Positions 27,132-35,519 of a stretch of 64,000 bases of DNA are shown in pieces (the first letter of the stretch is position 1; each line of letters starts with the position of its first letter). The stretch spans positions 4,898,001 to 4,962,000 of the forward strand of contig NZ_CP107954.1 in assembly GCF_036067295.1 (NCBI RefSeq), written 5' to 3'. The DNA is from Kribbella sp. NBC_00382. Its GTDB lineage: Bacteria > Actinomycetota > Actinomycetes > Propionibacteriales > Kribbellaceae. The notes under the pieces are model-generated. The model was given only the letters and a program-made list of their open reading frames with translations. It searched no databases and was not told where the DNA came from. Made by a program: the position numbers and the translations under genes.

Positions 27132-27869
27132 ATGAAGCTCGCGTCGTCGTTCCCGCTCGCCGTTGCCGCCGTCCTCTCGTTGTCGCTCACCGCCTGTGGT
27201 GACGACAAGCCCAGTGGAGCCTCCACCCCGACCCCGACACCCTCGGTGACGGCGACTCCGACGGAGAGTACGCCGACCGAGACCGGTCCGGTCAAACGCT
27301 CGAAAACCGAGCTCACCAAGGCCCTTCTCGAGTTGAAGGAGCTGCCGAGCGGCTTCTCCGAGGAGGAGGACGACCCGGCTGAGGGCAGTACGCCGTTCTC
27401 CGCGCCGACCAGCAAATGCAAGCCACTGGTCAAGCTGCTCAACGCCGACGAGGCCCCGGACTCCAAGCGGAGCGTGCATCGCTCGTTCTCGGGCAGCCAG
27501 GAAGGCCCGTACATCGACTTCTCGCTCGACTCGATGAGCACCTCGAAGGCGGTCCGCGAACTGCAGACGTCGTACAAGGAAGCCGTCGCGTCCTGCAAGA
27601 AGGTCACCATGCGGATGGAGGGCGCGGGCTCCACCCAGATGGAGGTCGTGGAGACGGCTGCTCCTCAGTTCGGCGACGAGCCCTTCGCCTTCAAGCTGAC
27701 CGGCGTCAGCGGGCCCAAGGAAGGCCTCGAGTTCGACGCTGCCATCACCGGCATCGGCGACGTCATCCTCGCTGTGGGCGTCCTGGCCGGCCAGCCAGGT
27801 GAACTGGACGGCGCTACCGAGGCGGCGGTCGAAAAGGCCCGCACCACCCTCACCAAGACCGGCGGCTGA
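27132..27869 (+). CDS. Lipoprotein of unknown function
   Basis: The 245-aa protein has a lipoprotein signal with lipobox LTAC, giving lipidated Cys22, then a Thr/Pro-rich linker (TPTPTPSVTATPTESTPT). The mature domain of about 190 residues has two cysteines (SKCKPL and ASCKKV) about 60 residues apart, which may pair. The length and Cys spacing resemble the large group of uncharacterised actinobacterial lipoproteins. It follows rodA by 49 bases and may be read through from the mre operon. Confidence 0.8.
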   Translation: MKLASSFPLAVAAVLSLSLTACGDDKPSGASTPTPTPSVTATPTESTPTETGPVKRSKTELTKALLELKELPSGFSEEEDDPAEGSTPFSAPTSKCKPLVKLLNADEAPDSKRSVHRSFSGSQEGPYIDFSLDSMSTSKAVRELQTSYKEAVASCKKVTMRMEGAGSTQMEVVETAAPQFGDEPFAFKLTGVSGPKEGLEFDAAITGIGDVILAVGVLAGQPGELDGATEAAVEKARTTLTKTGG

Positions 27870-27878
27870 CCTGCCGGT

Positions 27879-28337
27879 TCAGCGGTCGGGGAGGGGGAGG
27901 ACTGTGGTTCGGCGGTGGTGTTCGAAGACCACGGAGCTGCGGATGTCGGCGATCTCCTGGCGTTTGGCGAGGTCGAGGACGAAGTCCCGCAGCGCCTGGG
28001 TGTCCTTGACAGCGACGTGGGCCAGGAAGTCGGAGGCGCCGGAGACCATGAACATCGCCAAGGTCTGCGGGAGTTTCTGGACATAGGTCTGGAAGGTGGT
28101 GGCCGTCGCCATCGCTTGCGGGCGCAGCTTGATCGAGATGATCGCCTGGGTCGAGCGATCGATCGCCTGCAGGTCGACCTCCGCGTGGTAGCCGCTGATG
28201 ACACCGCGGTCGCGCAGCCCTCTGATCCGCTCCAGACACGTGGACGGCGCGATCCCCAGTTCGGCGGCCATCTCCCGATTGGTCCTCCGCGCGTCGTTCT
28301 GCAGCATCCGCAGCAGTGCCGTATCAAGTTCGTCCAT
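27879..28337 (-). CDS. Lrp/AsnC-family transcriptional regulator
   Basis: The 152-aa protein starts at MDELDTALLRML, the usual N-terminus. The winged helix includes NREMAAELGIAPSTCLERIRGL (about residues 22-43). The RAM/ACT-like ligand domain contains VSGASDFLAHVAV. The family senses amino acids and related ligands. It is divergently arranged with the DUF2000 gene, the usual placement for a regulator and its target. A ten-residue upstream extension is possible but is not typical of the family. Confidence 0.92.
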   Translation of the reverse strand: MDELDTALLRMLQNDARRTNREMAAELGIAPSTCLERIRGLRDRGVISGYHAEVDLQAIDRSTQAIISIKLRPQAMATATTFQTYVQKLPQTLAMFMVSGASDFLAHVAVKDTQALRDFVLDLAKRQEIADIRSSVVFEHHRRTTVLPLPDR

Positions 28338-28359
28338 AGCTGGCAGTTTCGCAGATCCG

Positions 28360-28374
28360 CCGAACATCGTTCGG
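28360..28374. promoter_or_regulatory. Probable Lrp/AsnC operator
   Basis: CCGAAC-ATC-GTTCGG is a perfect 6-bp inverted repeat with a 3-base centre. It lies in the 79-base gap between the divergent Lrp-like regulator and the DUF2000 gene, where autoregulatory sites are expected. Confidence 0.55.
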
Positions 28375-28416
28375 TACTGGCGTCCGCCAGCCGTTCAGCG
28401 GGCTAACGTCGGTGCC

Positions 28417-28827
28417 GTGTTGGCGAACAAGATCGTCGTAGTCATCGACGCAGATGCACCAATCGGAGTAGCACTCAACGCAGCCGCGCTGGTCGGGGTA
28501 GCCGTCGGCTCGCACGTGCCCGACATGGTCGGCGCGGATGCCCAGGACGCAGCCGGCAACCCGCACCCCGGCATGTGTGTCCATCCGATCCCCGTCCTGA
28601 AGGCGGCAGCCGACCGCCTCACCCAACTACGCGAGGCTGCGGCTGCCCACCCCGAGGTCGTCGTCCACGACGTCAACCAGGTCGCCCGGATGTCCCGCAC
28701 CTACGACCAGTACCAAGCCACGATGGCCGGCACGAAACCCGAAGACCTCGACTACACAGCCCTGGCAATCCACGGCCCCCGCCAAGCAGTCGACTCCCTA
28801 ACCGGCGCCCTACCCCTCTACCGCTAG
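28417..28827 (+). CDS. DUF2000 family protein
   Basis: The 136-aa protein begins at the GTG at 28417 with LANKIVVVIDADAPIGVALN, followed by AALVGVAVGSHVPDMVG. These match the DUF2000 family, small alpha/beta proteins often found beside Lrp-like regulators. The biochemical role is unknown. The longer upstream frame lies in sequence antisense to the regulator and is rejected. The likely regulation is by the divergent Lrp-type protein through the palindrome between them. Confidence 0.82.
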   Translation: MLANKIVVVIDADAPIGVALNAAALVGVAVGSHVPDMVGADAQDAAGNPHPGMCVHPIPVLKAAADRLTQLREAAAAHPEVVVHDVNQVARMSRTYDQYQATMAGTKPEDLDYTALAIHGPRQAVDSLTGALPLYR

Positions 28828-28832
28828 CCCGG

Positions 28833-29798
28833 CTAGAGCACCGAGCGGATCTCGCCGACTGGGCGGCCGCCGCCGAGGACTGGGAGGGCGAGTAGGTCGG
28901 CGGCGGGGGAGGTGTCGACGCCGCACTTGCCCAGCAGGGTGAGGGCTAGGGCGGTGGTGGCTCGGGGGTTGCCGTCGATGACTTTGATGGCTACCGCGTG
29001 GCCGTCGGGGGTGGCCATGGCGATTACACCTTCGGCGCCGCCCTTGGCGATGATGCCGGGGAGTAGTCGCATGACTTCGGTGTTCTGGTGGCCTTTGCCG
29101 CCGACGAACTCTGGGTACTGGCGCATCGCGGCCGAGACCTGGCCTTCCGGAGTACCGGCTGGGGCTGTTGCCAGGCGGGAGAAGGCGAGGGCTAGACCGG
29201 AGAGGGGCATGCCGAGTAGGGGAGTGCCGCAGCCGTCGACGGTGAGGACTCCGGTGGAGGACGCGGTCAGACGCTCGATCTCGGTGGTGATCGTGCGCTG
29301 GACCGGCGACTGAGGATCGAGGTAGGTGGCAGGGTTGTTGCCTTGGGCGACGGTTGCCAGGAGCATTGCGGCGTGTTTGCCGGAGCAGTTCATCCGGACG
29401 GCTGAGGGTTCGATGCCTTCGGCAATCAAACGGAAGCGGGTCGGCTCGTCCTCCGGGCGGTCCGGCGGACAACCCAGAGCCGATCGGTCCAGGCCGGCCG
29501 CAGCCAGCAGGCGGTCCACCACCGCGACGTGCCGATCCTCGCCGGTATGACTCCCGGCGCCGATCGCAGCCTCCTCATTGACGAGCTCGGCCCCGGCGAC
29601 GATGCACCCCACCGCTTGCAACGGCTTCGCAGTCGACCGCGGCAGTACGACAGCATCGACGTCCCCGGCCGCGAATAAGACCTTCCCATCCGGATCGAGC
29701 GCCACCGCCAGCCCGAAATGCCGGCTCTCGACGAACCCGCTCCGCACCACCTCGGCCAGCTCGACCACATTTCCCAACCCCGGGACACCCTTGATCAT
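28833..29798 (-). CDS. Asparaginase (PF06089-type)
   Basis: The 321-aa protein matches the L-asparaginase II family distinct from the classical AnsA/AnsB fold. Signatures are LPRSTAKPLQAVG near residue 52, GSHTGEDRHV near 82, MNCSGKHAAML near 135 and VDGCGTPLLGMPLSGLA near 188. No signal peptide is present, so it is cytoplasmic. It converges on the DUF2000 gene with 5 bases between the stops. Hydrolysis of asparagine to aspartate and ammonia is a family-level inference. Confidence 0.87.
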   Translation of the reverse strand: MIKGVPGLGNVVELAEVVRSGFVESRHFGLAVALDPDGKVLFAAGDVDAVVLPRSTAKPLQAVGCIVAGAELVNEEAAIGAGSHTGEDRHVAVVDRLLAAAGLDRSALGCPPDRPEDEPTRFRLIAEGIEPSAVRMNCSGKHAAMLLATVAQGNNPATYLDPQSPVQRTITTEIERLTASSTGVLTVDGCGTPLLGMPLSGLALAFSRLATAPAGTPEGQVSAAMRQYPEFVGGKGHQNTEVMRLLPGIIAKGGAEGVIAMATPDGHAVAIKVIDGNPRATTALALTLLGKCGVDTSPAADLLALPVLGGGRPVGEIRSVL

Positions 29799-29873
29799 GG
29801 CCCGACGTTAGCGCCTCCATCGTTCAAGCACTCGCCCTTCCGAGGCGCTAGCAACGTTCGTACTGTGGGCTCC

Positions 29874-30632
29874 ATGCGACTCAACTACGAGACGACCGGT
29901 CCTGACGATGCGCCTGTGCTGCTGCTCGGGTCGTCGCTCGGTACGACGCACGCGATGTGGGCGCCGCAGCTCGACGTACTGTCCCAGCGGTTCCGGGTGA
30001 TCGCGTTCGACCATCGCGGGCACGGCGACTCCGAGGCGCCCGACGGTCCGTACACGATCGAGGACCTCGGCGGCGACGTCATCGAGTTGCTCAACGACCA
30101 GCTGATCGAGCGGGCGTCGTACGTCGGCATCTCGCTCGGTGGCGCGGTCGGCCTCTGGCTGGCCGAGAACGCGCCCGACCGGTTTCACCGTTTCGCGATC
30201 CTCTGCCCGCCGGCGTACCCGGCCGCCGGCGCCCAGATGTGGACCGACCGAGCCGCCCAGGTGCGCGCCGAAGGCACCAAGGCAATCACCGAGGCGACGC
30301 TCAGCCGCTGGTTCCTCCCCGAGTACGCCGATGCGCACGCCGCCGACGTCGACACCATCCGCCAGCAACTCCTCACCACCTCCCCCGAGGGCTACGCCTC
30401 CTGCTGCGAGGCCCTGGGCGCCATGGACCTCCGCCCCGCCCTAGCAGACATCACGGCCCCCGTCCTTCTCATCACCACAGAGTCAGACACCTCAATCCCA
30501 CCCGAGACCGTTATCCCCCTGGCCGGCCAAATCCCCGGCGCCCACCTCGAGATCCTCGAGAACGCCGCGCATCTGGTCACCTACTCCCACGCCGACCAGA
30601 TCAACAAGCTCCTACTCACCCACCTGACCTGA
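29874..30632 (+). CDS. Alpha/beta hydrolase, 3-oxoadipate enol-lactonase-like
   Basis: The 252-aa protein has the PcaD-like layout: LLGSSLGTTHAMW (oxyanion loop), FDHRGHGDS, nucleophile Ser87 in VGISLGGAVGLW, Asp in ITTESDTSIPP and His in ENAAHLVTYSH. No other protocatechuate-pathway genes are nearby, so the true substrate is uncertain. The ATG at 29874 is used; a GTG nine bases upstream is an alternative. Confidence 0.82.
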   Translation: MRLNYETTGPDDAPVLLLGSSLGTTHAMWAPQLDVLSQRFRVIAFDHRGHGDSEAPDGPYTIEDLGGDVIELLNDQLIERASYVGISLGGAVGLWLAENAPDRFHRFAILCPPAYPAAGAQMWTDRAAQVRAEGTKAITEATLSRWFLPEYADAHAADVDTIRQQLLTTSPEGYASCCEALGAMDLRPALADITAPVLLITTESDTSIPPETVIPLAGQIPGAHLEILENAAHLVTYSHADQINKLLLTHLT

Positions 30633-30646
30633 CCATTGTCCGTAGC
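30631..30646. repeat. 16-bp imperfect repeat left of the KAP gene
   Basis: GACCATTGTCCGTAGC matches GACCACCGTCCGTAGC at 32944-32959 at 14 of 16 positions, in direct orientation. The pair flanks the KAP NTPase gene. The significance is uncertain at this length. Confidence 0.4.
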
Positions 30647-30684
30647 CACCGCTCAGCCACTACCCTGCGTCAGGGGAGGGGTGC

Positions 30685-32925
30685 ATGGCTGAGCAGCAGG
30701 AACACCTTGTGGTGAACGTCGACGGGCATCGGGTCGAGGTCTTTCTCCGCAATCTCTTCGACAGCGACGCCCGGGTGCTGGTCGTGCCCTGCAGTACCAG
30801 CGGCAGTATCGCGCCAGACTTCGCGGTACGGCTGGATGCCCTCGGCATCATGCGGCCGAAGCGCGAACTCGCGCCAGGTGAGGTCGTCGAGTTGCCATCG
30901 GCCGACGGGCGCCAGACGATCCTGCTCGCGGCCGTGGTCGCGACGAACGAGCCGACAGAACAGCTGGTACTGGAAGCCGCGCGCCGGGTGGGCGAGATCG
31001 CTGTCCGCATCGATGATGCCGCCGTCCGGCCCGGCGGCACGGTGTTCCCACTGCTCGGCAGTGGTGCCGGCCTGCTGACGCCGGAGGATTCGCTGAGTGC
31101 GATAGCGGTCGGTTTCGGCACCGCAGATCCCAGCATGGCTCCATACATCCATGTGCTCGACAAGGCGATCTTCGACCGTCTCCGCAAGCTGAGCCTGAGC
31201 AGCACCGACGCCCCGGAGCCGTCCAGCAGTAGCAGCACGGCCGATCCGGCAGGTCAGCGGTCCAGTCGAGCACCGGAGCAGGCCGCAACGACTGCCTCCC
31301 CGGTGACCGCCTCCACGGGGACCTCTCGTGAGCGGCGCTCGGAGGAGTTGGTTCCTACTCATACGGATGGGCCGGCGTACGTCGATGAGCTCGGGCGGCA
31401 GGGGTTTGCCCGGGTACTGGCCAAGCGGATTCGGGATGCGCGGAAGGAAGAGGCGAGGAACAGCCGGCAGGCGGAGGCTTCGCGGGGTGCGGCGTTCATC
31501 GTCCATCTGCACGCGCCCTGGGGTGCGGGCAAGACCTCCGTGCTCAACTTCCTCGCCGACGAGCTGCGGAAGGCAGACGACGAGGCTGACGAGAAGCGTT
31601 GTGTCGTGGTCGAGTTCAACGCCTGGCGGCATCAGCGGATCGAGCCGCCGTGGTGGTGGTTGATGACGGCGCTGTACTCCGGTGCCGTCAGGGAGCTCTG
31701 GAAGTTCGACAAGCCACGGGCGATCCGCCTCTGGGTCCGCGAGCGGGTCTGGCGGGCGAAGGGTGGCTGGCCCGGGTACGTGGCTCTGCTGCTCGTCGCG
31801 GGAGCGGTCATGTGGGCCTGGCAGGCTGGCTGGTTCACAGCCCCAGGCAAGGACGAGCCACCCTCGCCGAACACGTTCAAGGACTATGTAGTCGCAGCAG
31901 CGGCGATCATCACTCCCGCGCTGACCGTCTGGGGGCTCCTGCATGCGATGGGCCGGTGGGTCTTCACCACCTCGGCCAGGGGCGCCAGACGGTTCATGGC
32001 GAATACCAGTGACCCGATGCGGACGGTGCAGGATCACCTGGCTGACCTGACCAAGTGGATCCACCACGACGTCGTGGTGATGATCGACGATCTCGATCGC
32101 TGCAAGGGCCCGTACGTGGTGGAGTTGCTCGAGGGCATCCAGACGCTGTTCCGCGACGTACCGGTGACGTACGTGATCGCAGCGGATCGTGACTGGCTGG
32201 CGGACAGCTACGCTGCGGAGTACGCCGGGTTCGTGAGCGGTACAGGCGAGGTCGGTCGGCCGGTCGGATACCTCTTCCTGGAGAAGACGTTCCAGATCTC
32301 GACCGGTTTGCCGCAGGCAGGTGCCCGGCTCGCTGCGTTCTGGGGGCGCATCCTGCGGTCGCCGCGAGTACCGGAGCAGGCCGACCTAGCTGAGGCCAGT
32401 GTTGAGGCGGGCGGTGACCTGGTACCTCCGAACGTCGCCGCCGCCGTCGCGAAGGGCCTTGCGCGACCGGACCAGTCCGTGGCCGAGGTGTACGGCCAAT
32501 GGGAAGAGAAAGCCGTCGGCATGGTCAGCGAACGCGCCCAGCCGCAACTCCAGCACACCCTCGAGCCGTTCCGCCACCTGCTCGGCCGGGACCCGAACCC
32601 CCGCGCAATGAAGCGCCTCGTCAACGCGTACGGCATCGCCCGCGGCATCGAGACGCTGCAGGGTGTGAACCTCGAGGAGAACCCCGTCCGCGAGCAGGAA
32701 ACCGCCCTCTGGACCATCCTCACCCTCCGCTGGCCCAAACTCGCCGGCCACCTGGCCCGCTACCCAGAACACCTCGAGTACGTCGGTACCGCCGACCCAC
32801 CCACCACCATCCCGGCCGACCTCCGCCCCCTCTTCACCGACCCAGAACTCCACGACGTAGTCCACGGCAAAAACGTAGAAGCCGAACTGACCCGCGAAAT
32901 CCTCGAAGCCACCACCCTCCGCTGA
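30685..32925 (+). CDS. KAP-family P-loop NTPase with macro-like N-terminal region
   Basis: The 746-aa protein has three parts. Residues 1-165 form an alpha/beta domain whose VLVVPCSTSGSIAPDFA and TVFPLLGSGAGLLTPEDS resemble macro-fold or aminopeptidase-N-terminal domains (inference). Residues 170-228 are a Ser/Thr-rich linker. The KAP domain then follows: Walker A APWGAGKTS near 277-285, FNAWRHQ at 311-317, two membrane spans near 364-384 and 401-421, and Walker B VVVMIDDLDRC near 463-473. The membrane insertion between the Walker motifs is characteristic of KAP ATPases, which include phage-exclusion proteins such as PifA. AGGGGAGG lies upstream of the ATG. No partner gene is obvious. Confidence 0.9.
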   Translation: MAEQQEHLVVNVDGHRVEVFLRNLFDSDARVLVVPCSTSGSIAPDFAVRLDALGIMRPKRELAPGEVVELPSADGRQTILLAAVVATNEPTEQLVLEAARRVGEIAVRIDDAAVRPGGTVFPLLGSGAGLLTPEDSLSAIAVGFGTADPSMAPYIHVLDKAIFDRLRKLSLSSTDAPEPSSSSSTADPAGQRSSRAPEQAATTASPVTASTGTSRERRSEELVPTHTDGPAYVDELGRQGFARVLAKRIRDARKEEARNSRQAEASRGAAFIVHLHAPWGAGKTSVLNFLADELRKADDEADEKRCVVVEFNAWRHQRIEPPWWWLMTALYSGAVRELWKFDKPRAIRLWVRERVWRAKGGWPGYVALLLVAGAVMWAWQAGWFTAPGKDEPPSPNTFKDYVVAAAAIITPALTVWGLLHAMGRWVFTTSARGARRFMANTSDPMRTVQDHLADLTKWIHHDVVVMIDDLDRCKGPYVVELLEGIQTLFRDVPVTYVIAADRDWLADSYAAEYAGFVSGTGEVGRPVGYLFLEKTFQISTGLPQAGARLAAFWGRILRSPRVPEQADLAEASVEAGGDLVPPNVAAAVAKGLARPDQSVAEVYGQWEEKAVGMVSERAQPQLQHTLEPFRHLLGRDPNPRAMKRLVNAYGIARGIETLQGVNLEENPVREQETALWTILTLRWPKLAGHLARYPEHLEYVGTADPPTTIPADLRPLFTDPELHDVVHGKNVEAELTREILEATTLR

Positions 32926-32943
32926 CCGCCCTTGACTTGACCC

Positions 32944-32959
32944 GACCACCGTCCGTAGC
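32944..32959. repeat. 16-bp imperfect repeat right of the KAP gene
   Basis: GACCACCGTCCGTAGC is the direct-orientation partner of 30631-30646 and lies 18 bases after the KAP stop codon. A possible insertion footprint, unproven. Confidence 0.4.
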
Positions 32960-33045
32960 AGGGGGAAAGTGGTGAGGGATGCGGGGTCGGGCGGGGTGCG
33001 GCGTTAGGCTGGTAGGCGCTCTGACCTCTGACTGGAAGTTCTGTG

Positions 33046-34977
33046 ATGACTGCTGAGTCCTTGTTCTCCCGCCTGGAGCCGCTGCTGCCGACGGTGCAGA
33101 AGCCGATCCAGTATGTCGGTGGTGAGCTGAATTCGGTCAGTAAGGACTGGGACTCGGCGAGTGTGCGGTGGGCGTTGATGTATCCGGACGCCTACGAGGT
33201 CGGGCTGCCGAACCAGGGCGTGCAGATCCTGTACGAGGTGCTGAACGAGCGGGAGCACACGCTCGCGGAGCGGACGTACTCGGTCTGGCCGGACATGGAG
33301 CAGGTGATGCGGGACAACGCGATCCCGCAGTTCACGCTGGACAGTCACCGGCCGGTCCGGGCCTTCGACGTGTTCGGGCTGTCGTTCTCGACCGAGCTCG
33401 GCTACACCAACATGCTGACCGCGCTCGATCTGGCCGGGATCCCGCTGCACGCCGTCGACCGGACCGATGAGGACCCGATCGTGCTGGCCGGTGGGCATGC
33501 CGCGTTCAACCCGGAGCCGATCGGCGACTTCATCGACGCGGCGGTGCTCGGTGACGGTGAGGAGATCGTGCTCGCGATCTCCGACGTGATCCGGGAGTGG
33601 AAGGAAGAGGGCAGCCCGGGTGGGCGCGACGAGGTGCTGCACCGGCTCGCCTCCACCGGCGGCGTCTACATCCCGAAGTTCTTCACCGTCGACTACCTCG
33701 ACGACGGCCGGATCAAGCGGATCGCCCCGAACCGCCCCGGCGTGCCCTTCCGGACCGCCAAGCACACCGTGATGGACCTGGACGCCTGGCCGTACCCGAA
33801 GAAGCCGCTGGTACCACTCGCTGAGACCGTCCATGAGCGGTTCTCGGTCGAGATCTTCCGCGGCTGCACGCGTGGCTGCCGGTTCTGCCAGGCCGGGATG
33901 ATCACCCGCCCGGTCCGCGAGCGCAGCATCACCACGATCGGCGACATGGTCGAGAACGGCCTCAAGCAGACCGGCTTCGAGGAGGTCGGGCTGCTCAGCC
34001 TGTCCTCGGCCGACCACACCGAGATCGCCGAGGTCGCCAAGGGCCTGGGCGACCGGTACGAGGGCAGCAACGTCTCGCTGTCGTTGCCCTCGACAAGGGT
34101 CGACGCGTTCAACATCACGCTGGCCAACGAGTTCTCCCGCAACGGCCGGCGCAGCGGTCTGACCTTCGCCCCCGAGGGCGGTTCGGAACGGCTGCGCAAG
34201 GTGATCAACAAGATGGTCACCGAGGAAGATCTGATCCGTACCGTCGCAGCGGCGTACAGCCATGGCTGGCGGCAGGTGAAGCTGTACTTCATGTGCGGGC
34301 TGCCGACCGAGACCGACGAGGATGTGCTCGCGATCGCCGACCTGGCCAAGCGGGTGATCCAGACCGGTCGTGAGGTGTCCGGCCGCAACGACATCCGCTG
34401 CACGGTGTCGATCGGCGGGTTCGTGCCGAAGCCGCACACGCCGTTCCAGTGGGCCTCGCAGCTCGGGGTCGAGGAGACCGACGCCCGGCTGGCCAAGCTG
34501 AACGCGGCGATCCGGTCGGACAAGAAGTACGCCAAGGCGATCGGCTTCCGGTACCACGACGGCAAGCCGGGCATCATCGAGGGACTGCTGTCGCGCGGCG
34601 ACCGCCGGGTCGGCCGGATCATCGAGCAGGTCTGGCGCGACGGCGGCCGGTTCGACGGCTGGAGCGAGCACTTCTCGTACGACCGCTGGATCGCCGCCAC
34701 CGAGAAGGCACTGGCCGACACCCCGGTCGACCTCGCCTGGTACACGACGCGCGAGCGCGAGTACGCCGAGGTGCTGCCGTGGGACCACCTGGACTCCGGG
34801 CTGGACCGCGACTGGCTGTGGGAGGACTGGCAGGACGCGCTCGAGGAGGACGGCGCGATCGAGGTCGAGGACTGCCGCTGGACGCCGTGCTTCGACTGTG
34901 GCGTCTGCCCGCAGATGAACACCGAGATCCAGATCGGCCCCACCGGCAAGAAGCTCTTGCCACTCTCAGTCCTCTAG
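33046..34977 (+). CDS. B12-binding-type radical SAM protein, TIGR03960 family
   Basis: The 643-aa protein starts at the ATG preceded by GGAAG. The N-terminal half resembles the cobalamin-binding-like region of this family. The radical SAM cluster motif is CTRGCRFCQAG with Cys274, Cys278 and Cys281. A second Cys set lies near the C-terminus (CRWTPCFDCGVCP). In other actinobacteria it stands beside the TIGR03936 gene and RNase E/G. Its exact reaction is not established, although it belongs to a conserved ribosome/RNA-linked cluster. Here about 13 kb separates it from that partner. Its end overlaps the convergent next gene by 12 bases. Confidence 0.93.
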   Translation: MTAESLFSRLEPLLPTVQKPIQYVGGELNSVSKDWDSASVRWALMYPDAYEVGLPNQGVQILYEVLNEREHTLAERTYSVWPDMEQVMRDNAIPQFTLDSHRPVRAFDVFGLSFSTELGYTNMLTALDLAGIPLHAVDRTDEDPIVLAGGHAAFNPEPIGDFIDAAVLGDGEEIVLAISDVIREWKEEGSPGGRDEVLHRLASTGGVYIPKFFTVDYLDDGRIKRIAPNRPGVPFRTAKHTVMDLDAWPYPKKPLVPLAETVHERFSVEIFRGCTRGCRFCQAGMITRPVRERSITTIGDMVENGLKQTGFEEVGLLSLSSADHTEIAEVAKGLGDRYEGSNVSLSLPSTRVDAFNITLANEFSRNGRRSGLTFAPEGGSERLRKVINKMVTEEDLIRTVAAAYSHGWRQVKLYFMCGLPTETDEDVLAIADLAKRVIQTGREVSGRNDIRCTVSIGGFVPKPHTPFQWASQLGVEETDARLAKLNAAIRSDKKYAKAIGFRYHDGKPGIIEGLLSRGDRRVGRIIEQVWRDGGRFDGWSEHFSYDRWIAATEKALADTPVDLAWYTTREREYAEVLPWDHLDSGLDRDWLWEDWQDALEEDGAIEVEDCRWTPCFDCGVCPQMNTEIQIGPTGKKLLPLSVL

Positions 34978-35400
34978 GAGATCCCGGCGCTTGAGATAGC
35001 GCCGGGCCGCGAAATGACCGTTCTCGGCGGCCATCCGGTACCACCCGTCGCTGGCATCGATTCCATCGCGCCGCTCGACGAGCCGGCCCAGTTCCCACAT
35101 CGAGTCGACATCGCCGTGGTCGATCGCGACCAGCAGCAGCCGTTCCGCCCGGGCGTCGTCGCCGGTGCTCAGGGCATCCATCGCGAGCGCCCGGATCGCC
35201 CGTGGGTTGCCCGCCTCGGCGGCTGCCCGCGCGGCTTCCGGAGTACGGAATCCTTGCCGGCGTGGGCCGGTCCACAGCCACAGGGCGGAGAGCACGCCGA
35301 CGGCCCAGATGCCGAGCCCGACGTACAGCATCGCCTTGTTGTCGGTGATGACCGCGGCCAGGGTGAATCCGGCCGCGGCGGCGAACAGAAACAGCGTCAT
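34966..35400 (-). CDS. Membrane protein with Sel1/TPR-like repeats
   Basis: The 144-aa protein begins at an ATG with GAGAGGA upstream. Two hydrophobic helices occupy residues 1-40. The rest is helical, with a Sel1-like pattern in ARAERLLLVAIDHGDVDSMW followed by AENGHFAARRYLKRR. Such repeats usually bind other proteins. It is convergent with the radical SAM gene, overlapping by 12 bases. The function is unknown. Confidence 0.65.
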   Translation of the reverse strand: MTLFLFAAAAGFTLAAVITDNKAMLYVGLGIWAVGVLSALWLWTGPRRQGFRTPEAARAAAEAGNPRAIRALAMDALSTGDDARAERLLLVAIDHGDVDSMWELGRLVERRDGIDASDGWYRMAAENGHFAARRYLKRRDLLED

Positions 35401-35519
35401 CGCAGGATCCTCTCCCCAGCGCTGCCCGCCCCCCAGCGGTCCCACTTAGCCTCAAGGTAACCGAAGCGCGGGTCCAGCACCTCCTGCAACAGCGTGCCGC
35501 TGACCCTTCAAACGCAGGG

